Source: Bradysia coprophila
Lineage: Eukaryota; Arthropoda; Insecta; Diptera; Sciaridae
NCBI RefSeq assembly: GCF_014529535.1
Contig: NW_023503313.1
Coordinates: forward strand, 2,004,081-2,068,080
Direction: 5' to 3'
DNA length: 64,000 nt
The notes beneath the pieces are model-generated. The model saw only the letters and a program-made list of their open reading frames with translations, did not search any database and was not told the origin of the DNA. The translations under genes were made by a program, and so were the position numbers. This document shows, piece after piece, positions 60,806-64,000 of this stretch; position 1 is the first letter of the stretch, and the number at the start of each line of letters is the position of its first letter.

Positions 60806-60868
60806 AGCAATGTGATCGGTATATACAAAACCAACAAATGAACATATCTAGAAATCATTTAATAAGCA

Positions 60869-61002
60869 ACACTGATAAGTCACCTCGGTGGGCCAGTACA
60901 AACGTTTAACGTCGATGACTAGGAGGTCCCCAGTTCAATGCTGGGTAGACCCAAAGAAGGATTAGGCTGATATATAATTAGCGATTTCCTTTTTTTTTTT
61001 TT
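60869..61002 (+). mobile_element. tRNA-derived SINE copy 2
   Basis: It has the same organisation as copy 1: ACACTGATAAG, CCTCGGTGGGCCAGTACAAA, then GGTCCCCAGTTCAATGCTGG, ending in a run of twelve T. TTTAATAA occurs on both sides and may be a target duplication. It sits upstream of the second transposon gene. Confidence 0.62.
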
Positions 61003-61489
61003 AATAAAACAAATATGATGCTACCAAACCGATAACAATTATTTGCTTTTTACCGCATTTCGGCAGTTGGGAAAAAAAATCGAAAAAATGAAACCCTAAC
61101 ACAAGGTTTTGTTGCGATATTTTTTTATAGAGAAAAAAAAATCATTTTTTTAGCTTACCTGGAAAATACTGCAGAAAGTTTCCAAAAACTGATGTAAAAT
61201 CCATTGTTCGCACAATTACAGAGCACAAATTAACCAAGAAAAATCGAAAATTTTCACAATTTTTTTAAAATTAGATTTACGTGATTGTTCACCGGCAGTA
61301 ATTTGTGAAAAGAAAGATCTAGCACATAAAATGCCTTGTTATACATACAAACCGAATTTCATAGCTTACTTAAATTACAATTTTACAATAGACTACTCCT
61401 GTTCTTAATGTGATAGTGGTTTTCTCAATTAAGTAAATCATTTGTGACAAATGATGTACATGTCCCTCACAGCAAACATGAAGACTTTT

Positions 61490-61733
61490 CTCAGATAAAG
61501 ATTGCAATATTTTCAGTGAATGCGTATTACATGTAGTACAAAACAGTACAAGTAGCACCACTACTCTCGGTAGTAGACGAAATTATTGCCAATCAATAAT
61601 GTTAATTTTGACTGTGAATACTACATGTCTGTATATTAAAGTAATGGCTATAAATGATCTTTTGCATTAACGTAACAAAGTATAATTATTCATCCCATTA
61701 TAATTCACTACGGATGATATTATTTTTTCCGTG
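61490..61733 (-). repeat. Right terminal inverted repeat of the CACTA-like element
   Basis: This is the reverse complement of the left end: perfect from 61733 back to 61674, then diverged to about 61490. The outer terminus ...CCGTG is followed by TA. Confidence 0.85.
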
Positions 61734-61767
61734 TATTTACGCATGAGGTTTATTAAATTTAAATTTA

Positions 61768-62262
61768 TTTATCTCCTGCAAGCTGATATTTCATACATTA
61801 CGCGTTTCTGCATATAAACACAAACACATACATAACCACAGCCTATACGATTGGATAATTCACACATAACCCACCTAGGGTAAATTTACTTTCCATCTAC
61901 ATATTTGAAAAAAAAAAAAAATCGCCGAACGGCGGAAGCGAACACGGGACCAGCAGCATATCAACCAAACATGCTGACCACTACGCCAACAAATCACATA
62001 ACGCGATGCAATTGGTGTCGGTAGTGGTTCGTTAGTCACTTCTACATCGATCAAATAATCAGAGTAGTCGGAATGATGTGATTTGAACGAAATGTTGAGG
62101 TGGATAGTATATGTGTGTGAGTAAGTAAATAAAGGATTCTCTGTATGATGTTTTTTTTGTTGTGAATGCGTTTTAAAACAACATGCTTAATTAATTAATT
62201 TTAAATCCAAATTTTTGTGGTTATTTCGCTAATGTATGAAATATCAGCTTGCAGGAGATAAA
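61768..62262. mobile_element. Inverted-repeat element with TTTATCTCCTG ends
   Basis: 33-base perfect inverted repeats, TTTATCTCCTGCAAGCTGAT... at 61768-61800 and its complement at 62230-62262, bound a 495-bp unit. It contains a tRNA-like SINE (61908-61997). The same outer 11 bases end the element at 36627-36970. Confidence 0.65.
61908..61997 (-). mobile_element. tRNA-like SINE or tRNA relic
   Basis: On the minus strand, TTGGCGTAGTGGTCAGCATG is an excellent A box and TGGTCCCGTGTTCGCTTCC resembles a B box. GGCGA and a long T-run (61908-61923 region) follow. The anticodon arm is not convincing and no acceptor stem closes, so a working tRNA gene is unlikely. Confidence 0.5.
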
Positions 62263-62268
62263 ACATTG

Positions 62269-62389
62269 TTCTACCTTGGTGTATATTTCTCGAATCACTT
62301 CTTATGTACAATTGTATATACACTCGCTGGCGCTCGTTATATACAATTGTACATACGAAGTTATTCTCGAAATATACACCAAGGTAGAA
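62269..62389. repeat. Foldback hairpin with GC-rich loop
   Basis: TTCTACCTTGGTGTATATTT at 62269 is inverted up to 62389, with arms of about 52 bases and only a few mismatches. The loop is CACTCGCTGGCGCTCGT. Confidence 0.85.
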
Positions 62390-63068
62390 AATGTACTATT
62401 AACTCATTAATTTATTGTATTCAACAGATATATCATTCAATGTCTCGTAGTCATCATATTTTCTGGTAAGTCGGTAACGCATGAAAGGGCCATTATATTC
62501 AGTATCGACTAATATCTGTAATTAATATGTGATATTATAGCACATATTATGTGAACCGTCGTCGGTGTACTACTATTGGAACATATCATTGCACCGTAAC
62601 ATCGCAAAATAATGTTAGCCCTCATTCGTGGTAGATTGCATATTTAAAACAACAAAAAATTCGCTGGACGTAATCTACATTAGAAAAAGTACATTTGTGT
62701 GGTATGTATACATACACCAACGCAAATCTTAGCATACGTCATTGGGCACTATTGCAGTAGGTTTATCTCATTAAGGCTCAAAAACGTCTGCAGTGATGAG
62801 ACCTTAAATTGTTTACCTTCGTATACCAATACCATATAACATTTAGCGTTTGTTCGTTGGTTCGATAGTTTGTCTCTCTACAGGAGTCCAGATGAAAAGT
62901 CCGAGAGTCTCGAAACTTGGCATAGCGATTTTTAAACTTTCATGCGTTATTTGACGCGCAAATTTTTATTTCTGTTTACGTAGTGAATGCATTCTTTAAT
63001 AGGCGCAACATTTTGCCACGAGCAAAAATTCTTGTAGTTTGAAAATGTCCCTTGGGTTTTTCCAAGGT
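62390..63068. other. Intergenic stretch
   Basis: No gene or repeat was recognised between the hairpin and the nested-repeat element. Confidence 0.5.
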
Positions 63069-63401
63069 GTATATAAACACTGAAGGTAATGCAAATCCAC
63101 AGTTACACACGGATCCAAACTTTCAGGTGAATTTTAGCGACGTTATGTTGCACACGTATTGAATTCGTTTGCGTCAAGTTGCATCTAGTGGTGAATTTGG
63201 AACGATTTAGCGACGTTATGTTGCACACATATAAAATTCGTTTGCGTCAAGTTGTATTTAGTGGTGAATTGGAAGGATTTAGGGCCGTAATGTTGCACAA
63301 GTCTAAGTTAGATAACATACGAAAATGAATTCACCTGAAAGTTTGGATCCGTAATTTCTCTGATCCGCTGAAGGCCTGCATTACCTTCAGTGTTTATATA
63401 C
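63069..63401. mobile_element. Inverted-repeat element with nested inverted and tandem repeats
   Basis: Outer 25-base perfect inverted repeats are GTATATAAACACTGAAGGTA... at 63069-63093 and the complement at 63377-63401. Inside, a second inverted pair (GGATCCAAACTTTCAGGTGA near 63110 and its complement near 63330-63353) encloses two to three direct copies of a roughly 74-base unit containing AGCGACGTTATGTTGCACAC and TTCGTTTGCGTCAAGTTG. TTGGGTTTTTC occurs just outside both ends and may be a target duplication. No reading frame is recognised. Confidence 0.7.
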
Positions 63402-64000
63402 TTTGGGTTTTTCGAACTCTTCAATTTAAAATACTATGGGCGACTTGCAACGAAGGGTGCGACGCGTACCGGGAATAAATCGAACATACTTATGTGCGAT
63501 ATTCAGATTTTGTCAACATAGAAAGTGGTGTCATCTGTTAAACATGGACATCTCGAATATATTGAAAGATTTGCGTCACGAATCGTGCTAGATACCATTT
63601 TTACTCATATTATGTTTACCTTTTATTTGTATAAAACGTTTGTCACTGTATTTATTATCATGGTTATTTTGGTCATCGTTATCTTTATGAAAAGTATGAA
63701 AAGGTTTACTTAGGATGGATCAAAAAAAGAAGAATTGTGACAAAAATCTTTTGAATAGTTTTAGAAATCTTCACGTTTAGGCACTACCTTATAAGACTTT
63801 AGTACATCCGAATCAGTCCTAAACAATTTTGAAAAGCGCACTCTTAGAGACGTGTTCACTATTTACACAAATGATCATCGGAGGATTGTGCACAAACCCT
63901 AGGTTCAGCTAATTTTTTATCAAAAATCTATTATTTTTTTCGACTCACCTTTATACCAACGTCACTAAAAATTTGTTAACTATTTACGCTTGCGATAACA

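Larger units (their letters stand above)
54360..61733. mobile_element. CACTA/EnSpm-like DNA transposon, 7374 bp
   Basis: Terminal inverted repeats begin CACGGAAAAAATAATATCAT at 54360 and end with its complement at 61733. They match perfectly for 60 bases (54360-54419 against 61674-61733), then with scattered differences for about 240 bases. The CAC start is typical of the CACTA (CMC/EnSpm) superfamily. The dinucleotide TA flanks both ends, a plausible 2-bp target duplication. Inside, on the minus strand, are a C2H2/transposase gene (54893-57273) and a second multi-exon gene (57344-60444). Two SINE copies and a 181-bp inverted-repeat element have inserted into it. Near-identical ends suggest a fairly recent insertion. 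The single transposase frameshift may make it non-autonomous or may be a base-calling error. Confidence 0.85.

Noticed and set aside
60542-60858. Two overlapping minus-strand frames of 77-80 codons
   Set aside because: They fall in an inverted-repeat element, and the similarity between strands keeps the frames open.

Overview
This window is AT-rich animal nuclear DNA, almost certainly from an insect and probably from a lower dipteran such as a fungus gnat or gall midge. That placement is inference: it rests on Osiris-type (DUF1676) genes, which are restricted to insects, on short GT-AG introns, and on a dense load of small DNA transposons. There are no operons. Genes are sparse, spliced, on both strands, and separated by many kilobases of repeats. 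No taxon-defining gene is present. Layout: an Osiris gene (7097-9280, minus) has a TATA box at about 9425-9437. A second, glycine-rich Osiris gene (20208-23196, plus) has four exons whose splice phases all agree. A third (24937-30199, minus) carries its signal peptide in an exon 4.3 kb from the rest. A fourth, more divergent gene (41956-45865, minus; His-rich, Osiris-like hydrophobic block, Cys-containing C-terminus) has an apparent 1-nt frameshift. By family analogy the Osiris proteins act in the secretory/endosomal system of cuticle-forming epithelia. Between the third and fourth genes lie a terminal exon of an unrecognised gene (31298-31519), a decayed fragment of a saccharopine dehydrogenase-like oxidoreductase gene (32232-33030), and a putative secreted-protein gene (33728 to about 34600) whose last exon runs into a minisatellite. 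The right-hand part (54360-61733) is a 7.4-kb CACTA/EnSpm-like DNA transposon. It has 60-bp perfect terminal inverted repeats, a C2H2/transposase gene (frameshifted once in a T-run) and a second spliced gene with a SAM-like start. Two copies of a tRNA-derived SINE and a small inverted-repeat element are nested in it. The remainder is rich in small non-autonomous elements: three hAT-type MITEs with perfect 8-bp target duplications (11187-11572, 15530-16359, 20948-21360), a TA-flanked mariner-type MITE (38838-39202), two elements sharing TTTATCTCCTG ends (36627-36970, 61768-62262), and many long foldback hairpins. Several foldbacks have a GC-rich loop of the form CTCG...CGAG. Most long stretches without genes show only AT-rich low-complexity sequence.
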